Source: Thermoleophilia bacterium
Lineage (GTDB): Bacteria > Actinomycetota > Thermoleophilia > Gaiellales > Gaiellaceae
Direction of reading: 5' to 3'
Assembly: GCA_017882615.1 (NCBI GenBank)
Contig: JADGPD010000007.1
Location: 1 to 58,609, forward strand
DNA length: 58,609 nucleotides
A model generated the notes under the pieces. The model was not told the origin of the DNA and ran no database searches. It was given only the letters and a program-made list of their open reading frames with translations. Positions 25,806 through 34,428 of the stretch are shown piece by piece. Position 1 is the stretch's first letter; each line of letters starts with the position of its first letter. Made by a program: the position numbers and the translations under genes.

Positions 25806-26721
25806 AGGCCGCCAGCGAATGCTCGGGTCGGAGCGCGGGCGCGAACAGGTCGCCCTGCCTTTCGATGCGCTCGAGCACGTCGCCGGAGAGGAAGACGAGA
25901 TCGTCGGGCTTGCGGCAGCGTTCGACCTCGCCCCAGCTGACCGGTGTCGAGACCGCCGGACGCTCACGGGCGCGAAGCGAGTAGACGACGACCGTTGTCT
26001 TGGCGGCATTGTTCTGGCTCCAGTCAACGAGGACCTTTCCTCCACGCAACGCCTTCTTCATGTTCGAAACGACGAGCTCCGGATGCTCGCGCTCGAGTCG
26101 CTCGGCCAGGCGGCGCGCGTACTGGTGTACGTCCTTCCAGGGCCGGTCCGGGCGCAGGGGCACGTAGAGCTGTAAGCCCTTCGAGCCGCTCGTCTTGGGT
26201 AGTGCGGACAGACCGTCTGCGTCGAGCACCTGGCGGACGAGCTCGGCCACCCGGCAGCACTCGACGATCGTCGCCGGCGCGCCCGGATCGAGATCGAAGA
26301 CCATCAGATCGGGTGGAGCGGGCTCGTGCCCGGCGTTCAGGCGCCACATCGGTGCGTGCAGCTCGAGCGCCGCCAGATTCGCCGTCCAGACGAGCGTCGC
26401 CAGCTCGTCGGCGACTACGTACTCGACCTCGTCGCGGTTCTTGCTCGAGCCCGGAGAGGGAAGCTTCACCGTGCGCACCCAAGAGGGCGCGCCGGCGGGC
26501 ACGTTCTTAGCGTAGAAGAACTCGCCACCTACGCCGTGCGGGTAGCGCTTCAGCGTCAGCGGCCTGTTCTTCAGATGCGGCAGAAGCACGGGCGCGACGC
26601 GGGTGTAGTAGTCGATCACCTCACCCTTGCTGAAGCCGGTAGCCGGATAGAGCACCTTGTCGAGGTTGGAGACCCGTAACCGGCGGCCTCCGACCCGAAC
26701 ACTGAAAGGATCAGATTTCAC
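25804..26721 (-). CDS. LigD-type polymerase/primase domain protein (NHEJ), 305 aa
   Basis: Archaeo-eukaryotic-primase-fold polymerase that fills gaps at double-strand breaks together with Ku and ligase. It opens SVRVGGRRLRVSNLDKVLYP, has KGEVIDYYTRVAPVLLPHL and the catalytic acidic pair in VFDLDPG (about residues 149-155). TSGSKGLQLYVPL and VDWSQNN follow, all typical of LigD PolDom. No ligase or phosphoesterase domain is fused: it is a stand-alone version. GTG 26721 overlaps the ligase stop by 11 nt, so the genes are coupled. The operon order is ku, ligase, polymerase. Confidence 0.93.
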   Translation of the reverse strand: MKSDPFSVRVGGRRLRVSNLDKVLYPATGFSKGEVIDYYTRVAPVLLPHLKNRPLTLKRYPHGVGGEFFYAKNVPAGAPSWVRTVKLPSPGSSKNRDEVEYVVADELATLVWTANLAALELHAPMWRLNAGHEPAPPDLMVFDLDPGAPATIVECCRVAELVRQVLDADGLSALPKTSGSKGLQLYVPLRPDRPWKDVHQYARRLAERLEREHPELVVSNMKKALRGGKVLVDWSQNNAAKTTVVVYSLRARERPAVSTPVSWGEVERCRKPDDLVFLSGDVLERIERQGDLFAPALRPEHSLAA

Positions 26722-27700
26722 GCTTGACTTCTCGCGGCCGTTTGTCCGAGCGAAGTCCGCGCCAGACGGGCTGGCGCAGACGCCCGCCCGCCGTCCACTC
26801 GCCGAAGCGAACCTCTCCGACCAGTCGCGGCTCGACCCAGTGCGCGTCACGGGCTTCGGCGCGCAGCACGCCCTCGGCGAAGGGTGACTCCGGGCGCTCC
26901 AGTGACGTCAACCGTCCCAGCAGGTCGTCGAGGGCTTCCTCGTTGAAGCCCGTTCCGACCCGTCCGGCGTAAACGAGGTTGCGGCCCTCGTAGAAGCCGA
27001 CGAGGAGCGAGCCGATGCCGCGCGAGCGGCGCCCGGCCCCCGGGCGCCAGCCACCGATCACGACCTCCTGAACGCGCTCGTGCTTGATCTTCAGCCAGTC
27101 GCCCGAGCGGCGCCCGGGAAGGTACGGGGAGTCCAGGCGCTTGCAGACCACTCCCTCAAGGCCCTGCTCGCGCGAGGTGCGCAGGAGCTCGGCTCCGCCC
27201 TTCTCGAAGAAGGGCGGCACATGCCAGTTCGTGCCGGACAGCTCGAGTGATTGCAGCAGTCCTCGTCTCTTCCAGTACGGAGCTTCGAGCAGGCTGTCGC
27301 CGTCCAGGTAAAGCAGGTCAAAAACCACGAACGCGACCGGATGCTCGAGCGCCAACCTGCGAGCCTTTTCGACCCTGGTCACATTCATGCGCGCCTGCAG
27401 GACTCCGAAGCTCGGCAGCCCTTGCTCGTCGAGCGCCACTATCTCTCCGTCGAGGATCGCCTCACTACCGTGCATCGCTGCGTGCAGGCCTTGCAGCTCG
27501 GGATAGGTGGAGGTCACGACGCGCCCGCTGCGCGAGAGCACCTTGAGCCCGTCGCCTTCCAGATAGGCGAGAGCCCGAACTCCGTCCCACTTGAACTCGA
27601 AGGCCCAACCGCGCTCGTCGCTGGGAAGATTCTTCGTCGTTTGCGCCAGCATCGGCGCTATCCGGGGGAGTGGCTTCCGTTGCGTCTCGGTCGCGGCCAT
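26711..27700 (-). CDS. ATP-dependent DNA ligase (LigD/LigC-type), 329 aa
   Basis: Seals DNA ends in non-homologous end joining. Adenylation motif I is EFKWDGVRA with Lys38 as the nucleotide-bound residue. Further motifs are LDGEIVAL (III), FVVFDLLYLDG (IIIa), LEGVVCKRLDSPY (IV) and WLKIKH (V), then an OB domain (VIGGWRPGAGRRSRGIGSLLVG). ATG 27700 lies 9 nt after the ku stop. Stand-alone ligase and polymerase genes here replace the single fused LigD of mycobacteria. Confidence 0.94.
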   Translation of the reverse strand: MAATETQRKPLPRIAPMLAQTTKNLPSDERGWAFEFKWDGVRALAYLEGDGLKVLSRSGRVVTSTYPELQGLHAAMHGSEAILDGEIVALDEQGLPSFGVLQARMNVTRVEKARRLALEHPVAFVVFDLLYLDGDSLLEAPYWKRRGLLQSLELSGTNWHVPPFFEKGGAELLRTSREQGLEGVVCKRLDSPYLPGRRSGDWLKIKHERVQEVVIGGWRPGAGRRSRGIGSLLVGFYEGRNLVYAGRVGTGFNEEALDDLLGRLTSLERPESPFAEGVLRAEARDAHWVEPRLVGEVRFGEWTAGGRLRQPVWRGLRSDKRPREVKREI

Positions 27701-27709
27701 CGCGCTGCC

Positions 27710-28555
27710 TCAGGCCGACCTGCGCCGCGCCGCTCGCTTGGCGACCGGCTTGCGGGCGCCCGTGCCGTCCCCGTTCCCGGCGCGTTGCCGGCGCGCGGCC
27801 TCGACACTCTTCTCGAGCGCCGCCATCAAATCGACGACTACACCCCTCTCCTCGGCTGCCGGCGGCGCGATCAACTCGCGGCCTTCGACTTTGGCGTCTA
27901 TCAGCGCCTTCAGAGCCTCCCGATAAGTGTCGGCGTACAGCTCGGGCTCGAAGTCGCCTGCCAGCGCATCGATCAGCGTGCTTGCCATCTCCAGCTCCTG
28001 CGGCCGAAGCTCGGTCTCCTGATCGAGCGACTCGAAGGCCGCCTTCCGGATCTCGTCGGGCCAGAGCATCATCTCCAGCACCAGCACGCCGTCGCGTACT
28101 CGCAACGTCGCCAGTGACTCGCGCTGGCGCAAGGCGATCTTCACGAGCCCCACTCTGCCCGAACGCTCGAGCGCCTCGCACAGGAGCTTGTACGCCTTGG
28201 TCGCGGGCTCGTCGGGCTCCAGGTAGTAGCTGCGAGCGAAGTAGATCGGATCGACCTGCTCGAGCGGTACGAACTGGAGCACGTCGATGATGCGCGAGCT
28301 GGCAAGCGGCAGGTCGGCGAAATCCTCGTTGGTGAGAATGACCACCTCGCCACTCGGAAGCTCGTAACCCTTGGCGATGTCGGAGTAGGAGACCTCCTCG
28401 CCGTCGACCGAGCAGACGCGGCGGATGCGAACGCGCCCGCCGTCGGCGGCATGAACCTGGTGGAAGGAGACGTCCTTCTCCTCCGTCGCCGCGTATAGCT
28501 TGACCGGAATCGTGACGAGCCCGAAGGAAATCGCGCCGTTCCAGATACTCCTCAT
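27710..28555 (-). CDS. ku: DNA end-binding protein Ku, 281 aa
   Basis: Bacterial Ku homodimer that rings DNA ends and recruits the ligase and polymerase. It begins MRSIWNGAISFGLVTIPVKL, the family hallmark, with EVVILTNEDF and RSYYLEP in the core. A Lys/Arg-rich C-terminal tail (GARKPVAKRAARRRSA) is of the kind known to aid DNA binding. ATG 28555 has GGGAGGG 5 nt upstream. First gene of the ku-ligase-polymerase unit; a broken small gene lies directly upstream on the same strand. Confidence 0.95.
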   Translation of the reverse strand: MRSIWNGAISFGLVTIPVKLYAATEEKDVSFHQVHAADGGRVRIRRVCSVDGEEVSYSDIAKGYELPSGEVVILTNEDFADLPLASSRIIDVLQFVPLEQVDPIYFARSYYLEPDEPATKAYKLLCEALERSGRVGLVKIALRQRESLATLRVRDGVLVLEMMLWPDEIRKAAFESLDQETELRPQELEMASTLIDALAGDFEPELYADTYREALKALIDAKVEGRELIAPPAAEERGVVVDLMAALEKSVEAARRQRAGNGDGTGARKPVAKRAARRRSA

Positions 28556-28627
28556 GTTTCCCTCCCCGTTTGGCAGATGACTTCTGCCCCGCTTCGTGCG
28601 CCGGAAAACTCGCTCCATGCCCCGTTG

Positions 28628-28795
28628 TCAGGTGAAGGCGAGACCGACCGCGTAGGCGAGCCCGCCGACAATCCCTCCGGCCAAGAACTCTCCGCGCCAG
28701 ACGCTGAGCAGGCGCTCGACCGCCCGCTCTCGCTCGTCGTCGCTTTTTTCGCCACGATCTCCGTCCTATGAGAGAATCACTCCGTCGTGCGACAT
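28628..28795 (-). pseudogene. Small membrane protein gene interrupted by an in-frame TAG
   Basis: From ATG 28795 (AGGA 7 nt upstream) the frame reads MSHDGVILS, then TAG (28766-28768). It then continues open with strong G/C third positions: DGDRGEKSDDERERAVERLL, SVWRGEFLAGGIVGGLAYAV, GLAFT, TGA. The second part looks like an acidic helix plus one transmembrane segment and lacks its own good start codon. Either it is a recent nonsense mutation, a sequencing error, or a gene using an unusual start after the TAG. It is 72 bp upstream of ku on the same strand. Confidence 0.5.
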
Positions 28796-28845
28796 CGCTG
28801 ATTCCTATCCGTCCCTAGTACCCCTTTCTCACTCCGGAGGATCAG

Positions 28846-29685
28846 ATGTCCACTCGTACCAGTTCGGCCCCGCACGATCTGAGCGGGCGCACGGCGCTCG
28901 TCACGGGCGCCAACATGGGAATCGGGGCGGCCACCGCCGTCTCGCTCGCGCGCCGCGGCGCCGCCGTTCTCGTCGCCTATCTGTCGATGACCGATCCGGA
29001 AGACGACTCGACCTTTCCGCCGGCCTACCGCGAGGCGCGCTCGCGCGACGGCTCGCAGGTTGTCGACGCGATCCGCCTCAAGGGCGGCCGCGCCGACGCG
29101 CTGGAGACCGACCTGGTGGACGAGCTCGCGCCGGCGCGGCTGTTCGAGCACGCCGAGAGAGGGCTGGGGCCGGTCGAGATCCTGGTTTTGAATGCGACCG
29201 GCTGGCAGTGTCCCGACAGCTTCTCGGGCGGGCGCGAAGATCAGGTTGGCCGACCGCTCCATCCCGTCACGACAGACGCGTTCGATGCCCAGTTCGCCGT
29301 CGATGCTCGCGCGTCAGCTCTGCTCATCGCCGAGTTCGCCCGCCGTCACGCGGAACGCGGCGCCCGCTGGGGCCGGATCGTCTCACTCACCTCTGGTGGG
29401 CGCGACGGCTTCCCGGGCGAGGTCTCCTACGGTGCCGCCAAGGCCGCCCTCGAGAGCCTCACCCTCTCAGCCGCCTGGGAGCTCGGCGAACAGGGAGTGA
29501 CCGCCAACCTCGTTCATCCACCCCACACGGACTCCGGCTGGTTCACGCCCGAGGTCGAGCGCGAAGCAATAGCCGCCAGTCCGCTTCGTCACTACGCACA
29601 ACCCGAGGATGTGGCCGAGGTGATCGCCTACCTCTGCTCGCCCGCGGCCGGTTTCATCACCGGGAACCGGATACAGATGCGCTGA
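28846..29685 (+). CDS. Short-chain dehydrogenase/reductase, 279 aa
   Basis: Classical SDR with TGANMGIG cofactor loop (about residues 20-27), VLNATG in place of the usual NNAG, catalytic SLTSGG and YGAAK (Tyr-x3-Lys), and an SDR-type C-terminal region AYLCSPAAGFITGNRIQM. An insertion after the first strand (YLSMTDPEDDSTFPPAYREARS) is longer than usual. A GGAGG sits 6 nt before ATG 28846. It is divergent from ku and the broken small gene. Substrate unknown. Confidence 0.9.
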   Translation: MSTRTSSAPHDLSGRTALVTGANMGIGAATAVSLARRGAAVLVAYLSMTDPEDDSTFPPAYREARSRDGSQVVDAIRLKGGRADALETDLVDELAPARLFEHAERGLGPVEILVLNATGWQCPDSFSGGREDQVGRPLHPVTTDAFDAQFAVDARASALLIAEFARRHAERGARWGRIVSLTSGGRDGFPGEVSYGAAKAALESLTLSAAWELGEQGVTANLVHPPHTDSGWFTPEVEREAIAASPLRHYAQPEDVAEVIAYLCSPAAGFITGNRIQMR

Positions 29686-29826
29686 ACGGAGGCGCTTTCT
29701 CCCGGGCAATTCTCACTTCGCCCTCCTCCGAGCCACCCGCCCGCGGGGTCGTTTGAAGATACCGTCCCGAACGATGGGAAAGCACACCCCGGGGTGCCGT
29801 TTCTGTGACGACTCCGAAACGCCCGG

Positions 29827-30309
29827 TTACAGCTTGTAACCGATCCTGCGCAGCAGGTCGTGGCGAGCGGCGACATCGTCTTCGGTTTCGACCCCGCGCG
29901 GACTGGCACCGTCCACCACTCCCGCGATGCCGCGGCCAAGCTCGGTCTGGGCGACGATGACCTCCACCCGGTTGGCGCTGGCGCAGAAGATGTGGCAAAC
30001 CTCCGGCACCTGCTTGAGCTGGTTCAGGACGTTGACCGGGAAGCCCTCGCGCAGGAAGACGATGAACGAGTGCCCGGCGCCGATCGCGCTGGCGTTCTTT
30101 ACCGCCAGCGCCGTCAGCTCCTCGTCGTTGCCGGCGCGGCGCACGAGGCACGGCCCCGAGGCCTCGCAGAAGGCGAGCCCGAAACGCAGGTGCGGCCCGC
30201 TGCCGACAAGCGCCTCGTAGACGTCGTTGACGGTCTTGATGAAGTGGGACTGGCCGAGGATCACGTTCACGTCCTCGGGCTTTTCGATCTCGACGGTCAG
30301 GAACTCCAT
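29827..30309 (-). CDS. Adenosine-specific kinase family protein (PF04008-type), 160 aa
   Basis: The compact protein begins MEFLTVEIEKPEDVNVILGQSHFIKTVNDVYEAL-like and contains LRFGLAFCEASGPCLVRRAGN, HSFIVFLREGFPVNVLNQLK and CHIFCASANRVEVIVAQT, which match the family first described structurally as an adenosine-specific kinase. Physiological role in bacteria is unclear. ATG 30309 has GGAGG 7 nt upstream. It is divergent from the GDSL hydrolase, 96 bp apart. Confidence 0.88.
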   Translation of the reverse strand: MEFLTVEIEKPEDVNVILGQSHFIKTVNDVYEALVGSGPHLRFGLAFCEASGPCLVRRAGNDEELTALAVKNASAIGAGHSFIVFLREGFPVNVLNQLKQVPEVCHIFCASANRVEVIVAQTELGRGIAGVVDGASPRGVETEDDVAARHDLLRRIGYKL

Positions 30310-30405
30310 GTGGCAACCTCCTACGAGAATTCTCCGTTGCGCGGGGCGGGGATGCAAGGCCGCGACCATTATCATCGGCTTCCGGTGCAACCGCCGCTCG
30401 AGAAG

Positions 30406-30999
30406 ATGCAGACGAACGAGCTCATCGACTGGCCGACGCTCTGCGTCTTCGGCGACTCGATCGCCGTCGGCTCCGACGACCGCGAGGCGGGTGGCTGGGT
30501 CGCGCGACTGAGGCTGGATCTGAACGCGCGCGGGAAGATCTCGGTCTACAACCTCGGCGTCGACGGCGATCGCAGCGAGCAGCTACTGCGGCGGCTCGCG
30601 GGTGAGGCGGCGGCTCGCAACGCGAGCGTGATCGTGATCGCGATCGGAGCCAACGACCTGGGCTGGCACGGCACGGAAGGAACCGACGGCGCCCTCTTCC
30701 GCGAGCGCTACGACAGCATCCTCTCGGAGGCCGAGCGATTCACGCCGCGAATTCTCGCGCTCGGGCTGCCGGGCGTCGACGAGGCGAACGAGTCGCACGG
30801 CGTGCGAAACGCGCAGGTGATCGCGTTCAACCGAGTGATCGAGGAGTTGGCGCGAGAGCACGGCGCCGAGTTCTTGAGCCTGTACGGATTGCTCTCGCCG
30901 GCAGATTTCGTGGATGGGCTGCACCCGAACGCCTCCGGCCATGCCAAGCTGGCGCCGCCGATCGGGCGGGAGCTGGAGCGACTCGGCTGGGACGAGTAG
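30406..30999 (+). CDS. SGNH/GDSL-family hydrolase, 197 aa
   Basis: Esterase or lipase of the SGNH fold without a signal peptide. Catalytic Ser18 is in VFGDSIAVG, the Gly block is NLGVDGDRSEQLLRR, Asn83 in IAIGANDLG and the Asp170/His173 pair in VDGLHPN. All four SGNH blocks are present. ATG 30406 is chosen as the last in-frame start before the core; GTG 30385 is an alternative. Substrate unknown (acyl thioester, carbohydrate ester or lysophospholipid are family options). Confidence 0.9.
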   Translation: MQTNELIDWPTLCVFGDSIAVGSDDREAGGWVARLRLDLNARGKISVYNLGVDGDRSEQLLRRLAGEAAARNASVIVIAIGANDLGWHGTEGTDGALFRERYDSILSEAERFTPRILALGLPGVDEANESHGVRNAQVIAFNRVIEELAREHGAEFLSLYGLLSPADFVDGLHPNASGHAKLAPPIGRELERLGWDE

Positions 31000-31054
31000 C
31001 CGCCGACTCCGAGAAGACCCGATCGCTCGAGGTCGATCCCGGGTCGAAATGCGA

Positions 31055-31090
31055 GGAGGCCCTCCGAGCTACCGCTCGCGGAGAGCCTCC
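31055..31090. terminator. Imperfect hairpin between convergent genes
   Basis: GGAGGC (31055-31060) pairs with GCCTCC (31085-31090), with a further inner stem CTCCG/CGGAG. It lies between the GDSL hydrolase and the beta-propeller gene. Confidence 0.45.
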
Positions 31091-31125
31091 CCATATCCCG
31101 GCGATCTATGCCGATCCAAGCAGTT

Positions 31126-32238
31126 CTACGGCTTTGTCATACCCGTGTAGTCGCCGATTACATAGGCGCTGTAGGGCCCGTTCAAGAAGCCGTGCGCCTT
31201 ACCGACCACTCCGATCTTGCCGTAGCGATAAACGATCGATTTCGCGCGGTTGACGATCAGAATCTGATTGTCGAACTGGTTAGTGATCAGTATCGAGCCG
31301 TTTGTCAGCTGCACGGCACGCGTCGGGTTCGGGCCGGCGAGACTTCCCGGCTGCTTGTTGGTCGGGTAGTTGAAGACGACGTGCTTGCTCATGTTGACCT
31401 CGATGATCCGGTTGTTCGCCGAATCCGAGATCAACGTGTTGCCCGAGGGAAGCCTGCTGGCAAAGGCGGCGCCGTGCAAGATCGAGTCAGCGTCGTCCGG
31501 CGACCCGTATTGCCAGACGATCTTCTTGGCCCTGGTGACCTCGATCACCCGGTTGTTGGTCTCGTCCGCGATCAGGATGTGGCCGTTCGGAAGTAGTTCA
31601 GCGCTGTTCGGCGTGTCCAGGTGGTTGGCTCCCGATCCGGGGACGCTCGTCGTCCCGTATTGCCAGACGATCTTCTTGGCCTTGTTGACCTCGATCACAC
31701 GCTGGTTGCCCTGATCGGTGATGAGGACATGACCGTTGGGAAGATAGACCGCCGAGACCGGCGTGTTCAGCTGGTTGGGCCGGTTCCCGGTGAGACCCCC
31801 CACGCCGTATTGCCAGACGATCTTCTTTTGAGCGTTGACGATGAAAACGCGGTTGTCAATGGCGCCGGCCGGCGGATAGCCCTTGGTCCCAGCCGGTACG
31901 CCCGTGCCCGCGATCAGGGTGCGACCGCCGGGGATGCGCTCGGCGTCGTTCGGGGCGATTACCGTAGTGCTCCCGGCGAAGGCGCTCCCCGTACCGAAAC
32001 TCCAGACGATCTTCTGCGTCTTCGGGTTGATCTCGAGCACTCGATTGTTGAACTGGTCGGTGACGAGGATGTCCCCGGCTTTGTTGAAGCCCTTCGGTAC
32101 AGCCTCGTGCTTGCGCGGCGAAGTAGCTGACGCCGAGACCGAACCGGCGACGATCGCTGCAGCAACGGTAACGAGGAGGAACGCAAAGAGCCCCCGGGAT
32201 CTCCGTGCGGTCTTCGTCCTCTGATGTGTGGGTCCCAT
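31126..32238 (-). CDS. Secreted NHL/PQQ-like beta-propeller protein, 370 aa
   Basis: An export signal with twin arginines (TARRSRGLFAFLLVTVAAAIVAGS) precedes about six or seven repeats of roughly 45 residues. Each repeat resembles GHVLITDQGNQRVIEVN followed by KKIVWQYG. This gives a six- or seven-bladed propeller with one blade per repeat. No catalytic residues are evident, so it probably binds a ligand or another surface protein. ATG 32238 follows GAGGTGAT by a few nt. Repeats are well conserved at the DNA level, for example four copies of a CGTATTGCCAGACGATCTTC-like segment, suggesting recent duplication or constraint. Confidence 0.88.
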   Translation of the reverse strand: MGPTHQRTKTARRSRGLFAFLLVTVAAAIVAGSVSASATSPRKHEAVPKGFNKAGDILVTDQFNNRVLEINPKTQKIVWSFGTGSAFAGSTTVIAPNDAERIPGGRTLIAGTGVPAGTKGYPPAGAIDNRVFIVNAQKKIVWQYGVGGLTGNRPNQLNTPVSAVYLPNGHVLITDQGNQRVIEVNKAKKIVWQYGTTSVPGSGANHLDTPNSAELLPNGHILIADETNNRVIEVTRAKKIVWQYGSPDDADSILHGAAFASRLPSGNTLISDSANNRIIEVNMSKHVVFNYPTNKQPGSLAGPNPTRAVQLTNGSILITNQFDNQILIVNRAKSIVYRYGKIGVVGKAHGFLNGPYSAYVIGDYTGMTKP

Positions 32239-32433
32239 ACCTATCACCTCATTTGATAAACGCACCCCAAGTGTGAGAATCACGCCCAGTGATGGGCGAG
32301 GTTTTCGCCGCGAACCCGGCTTTGGAAACGTCAGCTAGGCCACGAGCGTGCGTATCAGCCGGAGTTGGCGGTGGCGAGTAGCCCTTTAGTTCTTGACCTT
32401 CGACTCGGCCGGGACGCTAACCTGATCGTCTCG

Positions 32434-33093
32434 ATGAAACGCCTCATTCTTTGCTCGGCGCTTCTTTTAGTGACGCTCGCCACGTCTTTTGTTGCCGGCG
32501 CCGCCGCCGGCCCGCCTAGCTTCCGGGGTACGACCTCCCCGCTCACGCCGACGCTCAAGGCCCGAATGACCGGCGTTTCCTGGCATCGCGGCTGTCCCGT
32601 ACCGCTGAGCGGACTGCGCCTGCTCACTCTCAGCTACCACGGTTTCGACGGCCGTTCCCACACGGGCCGCCTGGTCGTCAACCGTAGCGTGGCCACCCGA
32701 GTCTTAGTGGTCTTCCGGCGGCTTTACCGGGCGAACTTCCCGATCCGGCGCATGCAACTCGTGGACGCCTACGGCGGTAGCGATTTCCGCTCGATCGAGG
32801 CCGACAACAGCTCGGCTTTCAACTGCCGCCCCGCCACGGGCTCGTCGAGCTGGTCGAACCACGCCTACGGCCTGGCGATCGACATCAATCCGATCGAGAA
32901 CCCCTACGTGACGGCGAGCGGTTCGGTTGCGCACCGCGCCAGCCGCCCCTACCTGAACCGCTCTCGCGTCAGGCCGGGAATGGCATATTCGGGCGGAGAG
33001 CTGGTTGACGCCTTCCGCTCGGCCGGCTGGGGCTGGGGCGGCTACTGGAGCGGCGATCGCGACTACCAGCACTTCTCGGCCAACGGGCGCTAG
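32434..33093 (+). CDS. Exported M15-family peptidase (VanY/D-Ala-D-Ala carboxypeptidase-like), 219 aa
   Basis: Zinc peptidase acting on cell-wall peptides. A signal peptide (MKRLILCSALLLVTLATSFVAGA) is followed by a domain with FRRLYRANFPIRRMQLVDAYGG and the metal motif SNHAYGLAIDIN (His143, Asp150); the third ligand is His213 in YQHF near the C-terminus. Order and spacing agree with M15 enzymes. ATG 32434 is chosen because the signal peptide begins there. It has no clear Shine-Dalgarno. Confidence 0.9.
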   Translation: MKRLILCSALLLVTLATSFVAGAAAGPPSFRGTTSPLTPTLKARMTGVSWHRGCPVPLSGLRLLTLSYHGFDGRSHTGRLVVNRSVATRVLVVFRRLYRANFPIRRMQLVDAYGGSDFRSIEADNSSAFNCRPATGSSSWSNHAYGLAIDINPIENPYVTASGSVAHRASRPYLNRSRVRPGMAYSGGELVDAFRSAGWGWGGYWSGDRDYQHFSANGR

Positions 33094-33098
33094 ACGGG

Positions 33099-33575
33099 CT
33101 AGCTGTCGTGCTCCCGGTAGTTGACTCGGAGCTCCAGCGAGCCGTCGCAGGCCTTCAGGTCGAGCAGCGCGCGGCCGCGCCTGTATGAGACCTCGCAAAT
33201 CGACCCCGGCACCGGCTCGAAGCTCCAGCCTCCGAGGCGTTCGGCGTAGTAATCGAGCACGAGGTCGGGCCGGGCGCCGAGAGGCAACGTATAGGTGTGC
33301 GTCGTCCAGTAACCTCGGAAGGGACCGCCGTCCGCCGTCTTGATCTTGGCCGTCGAATCGGGCACACCGGTGGAGTAAGGCGCGCGCGCCTCGACGGCGC
33401 CCGGATAGAGCGGCAAGGCCGTGAGCACGAGCTCGTTCTGCTTTGTCCATGCCTCCTTGTTGATGGCGCCGGACAGGAGAGAGCGGCCGAGGAACGCGGC
33501 CAGAATCAAGAGCCCGAAGAGAACGCCGAGGCCAACGAAGTACACGGTCAGGCGTCGTTCGCTCACTGCGGACAT
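33099..33575 (-). CDS. Membrane-anchored hypothetical protein, 158 aa
   Basis: No named family. A cytoplasmic start (MSAVSERRLTVYF) and one transmembrane segment (about residues 13-36, VGLGVLFGLLILAAFLGRSLL) are followed by an extracytoplasmic domain with LYPGAVEARAPYSTGVPD and LVLDYYAERLGGWSFEP, ending in a Cys pair (SICEVSY, LKACDGS). This resembles exported domains sensing or binding wall ligands, but that is a guess. ATG 33575 is preferred to a long upstream extension with poor coding character. It is convergent with the M15 peptidase, 5 bp apart. Confidence 0.75.
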   Translation of the reverse strand: MSAVSERRLTVYFVGLGVLFGLLILAAFLGRSLLSGAINKEAWTKQNELVLTALPLYPGAVEARAPYSTGVPDSTAKIKTADGGPFRGYWTTHTYTLPLGARPDLVLDYYAERLGGWSFEPVPGSICEVSYRRGRALLDLKACDGSLELRVNYREHDS

Positions 33576-33711
33576 CCCGTTCGATGGTCGCGGCTCTTCG
33601 ATCGTTGCGTCATGGCCCGAATATCGACTATTTCGGGCGCGACGGAAAGGGATGGCTCGACCGCCGCGTTCGGCAGTATGCGAGTGAGGAGCGAGAAAAG
33701 GCAAGGCGGGG

Positions 33712-34293
33712 ATGAGTGCGCCGAACGAAATGGAGCTGCTGGAGCCACGAAACCGCAGCGAATGGCGCGCCTGGCTGGAGCGAAACGCCGGCACGGCGCC
33801 GAGCGTCTGGCTGACGATCGGGAAGAAGGGTAATCCCGTCACGAGTCTGACCTACGAGCAGGCGCTCGAGGAGGCGCTCTGCTTCGGCTGGATCGACAGC
33901 ACCGCGCGCAGGCTCGACGAGCACCGCTACAAGCAGCTGTTCGCGCGCCGGAAGCCAAGCAGCATTTGGTCGCGAACAAACAAGGAGCGGGTGGCGCGGC
34001 TCGAGGCCAAAGGGAAGATGGCGCCGGCCGGCCTGGCGGCGATCGAGGTTGCGAAGGCAGACGGAAGCTGGAACGCCCTCGATGACGTGGAGGACATGAT
34101 CGTCCCCGACGATCTCGCCCGGGCGCTGGCGTCGAACCCACACGCGCTCGAGCGCTTCGAGTCCTTCTCGCCCTCGGCGCGGAAGGCGTTCCTCTACTGG
34201 ATCAACAACGTGAGAAGCCCGGCGAAACGGGCCGAGCGGATTGCCGAGACGGTTCGGCGCTCCGCCGAGGAACGGCGCTTGACCGATCCTTAG
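33712..34293 (+). CDS. YdeI/OmpD-associated family protein, 193 aa
   Basis: The cytosolic protein contains RNRSEWRAWLERNAGTAPSVWL, YEQALEEALCFGWIDSTARRLDE and FARRKPSSIWSRTNKERVARL, matching the YdeI family, with a C-terminal helical part (SPSARKAFLYWINNVRSPAKRAERI). Members are linked loosely to resistance to cationic peptides and to outer-membrane proteins; in an actinobacterium the role is unknown. The start is ATG 33712. Confidence 0.88.
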   Translation: MSAPNEMELLEPRNRSEWRAWLERNAGTAPSVWLTIGKKGNPVTSLTYEQALEEALCFGWIDSTARRLDEHRYKQLFARRKPSSIWSRTNKERVARLEAKGKMAPAGLAAIEVAKADGSWNALDDVEDMIVPDDLARALASNPHALERFESFSPSARKAFLYWINNVRSPAKRAERIAETVRRSAEERRLTDP

Positions 34294-34367
34294 CTACTCA
34301 CCCAGGAACGCGGTGATCAGGACCGTCACGATTCGCCGCTAGCGCGTGCGCCTCGATCGCAAGCGAC

Positions 34368-34373
34368 TACGAT
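34368..34373 (+). promoter_or_regulatory. Candidate -10 box of the glycoside hydrolase gene
   Basis: TACGAT ends 7 nt before a GTG at 34381. It may start a leaderless message at 34381 or, more likely, a 48-nt leader before GTG 34429. Confidence 0.4.
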
Positions 34374-34428
34374 CCAGGCAGTGCGGCGACAAGGCGGCCG
34401 ATCGGGTCGACCGCGAAGGGAGTCTGGA

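Noticed and set aside
28577-28771. Plus-strand 64-codon frame upstream of the SDR gene
   Set aside because: It is antisense to the amber-interrupted minus-strand frame, which has the better codon bias and a membrane segment.
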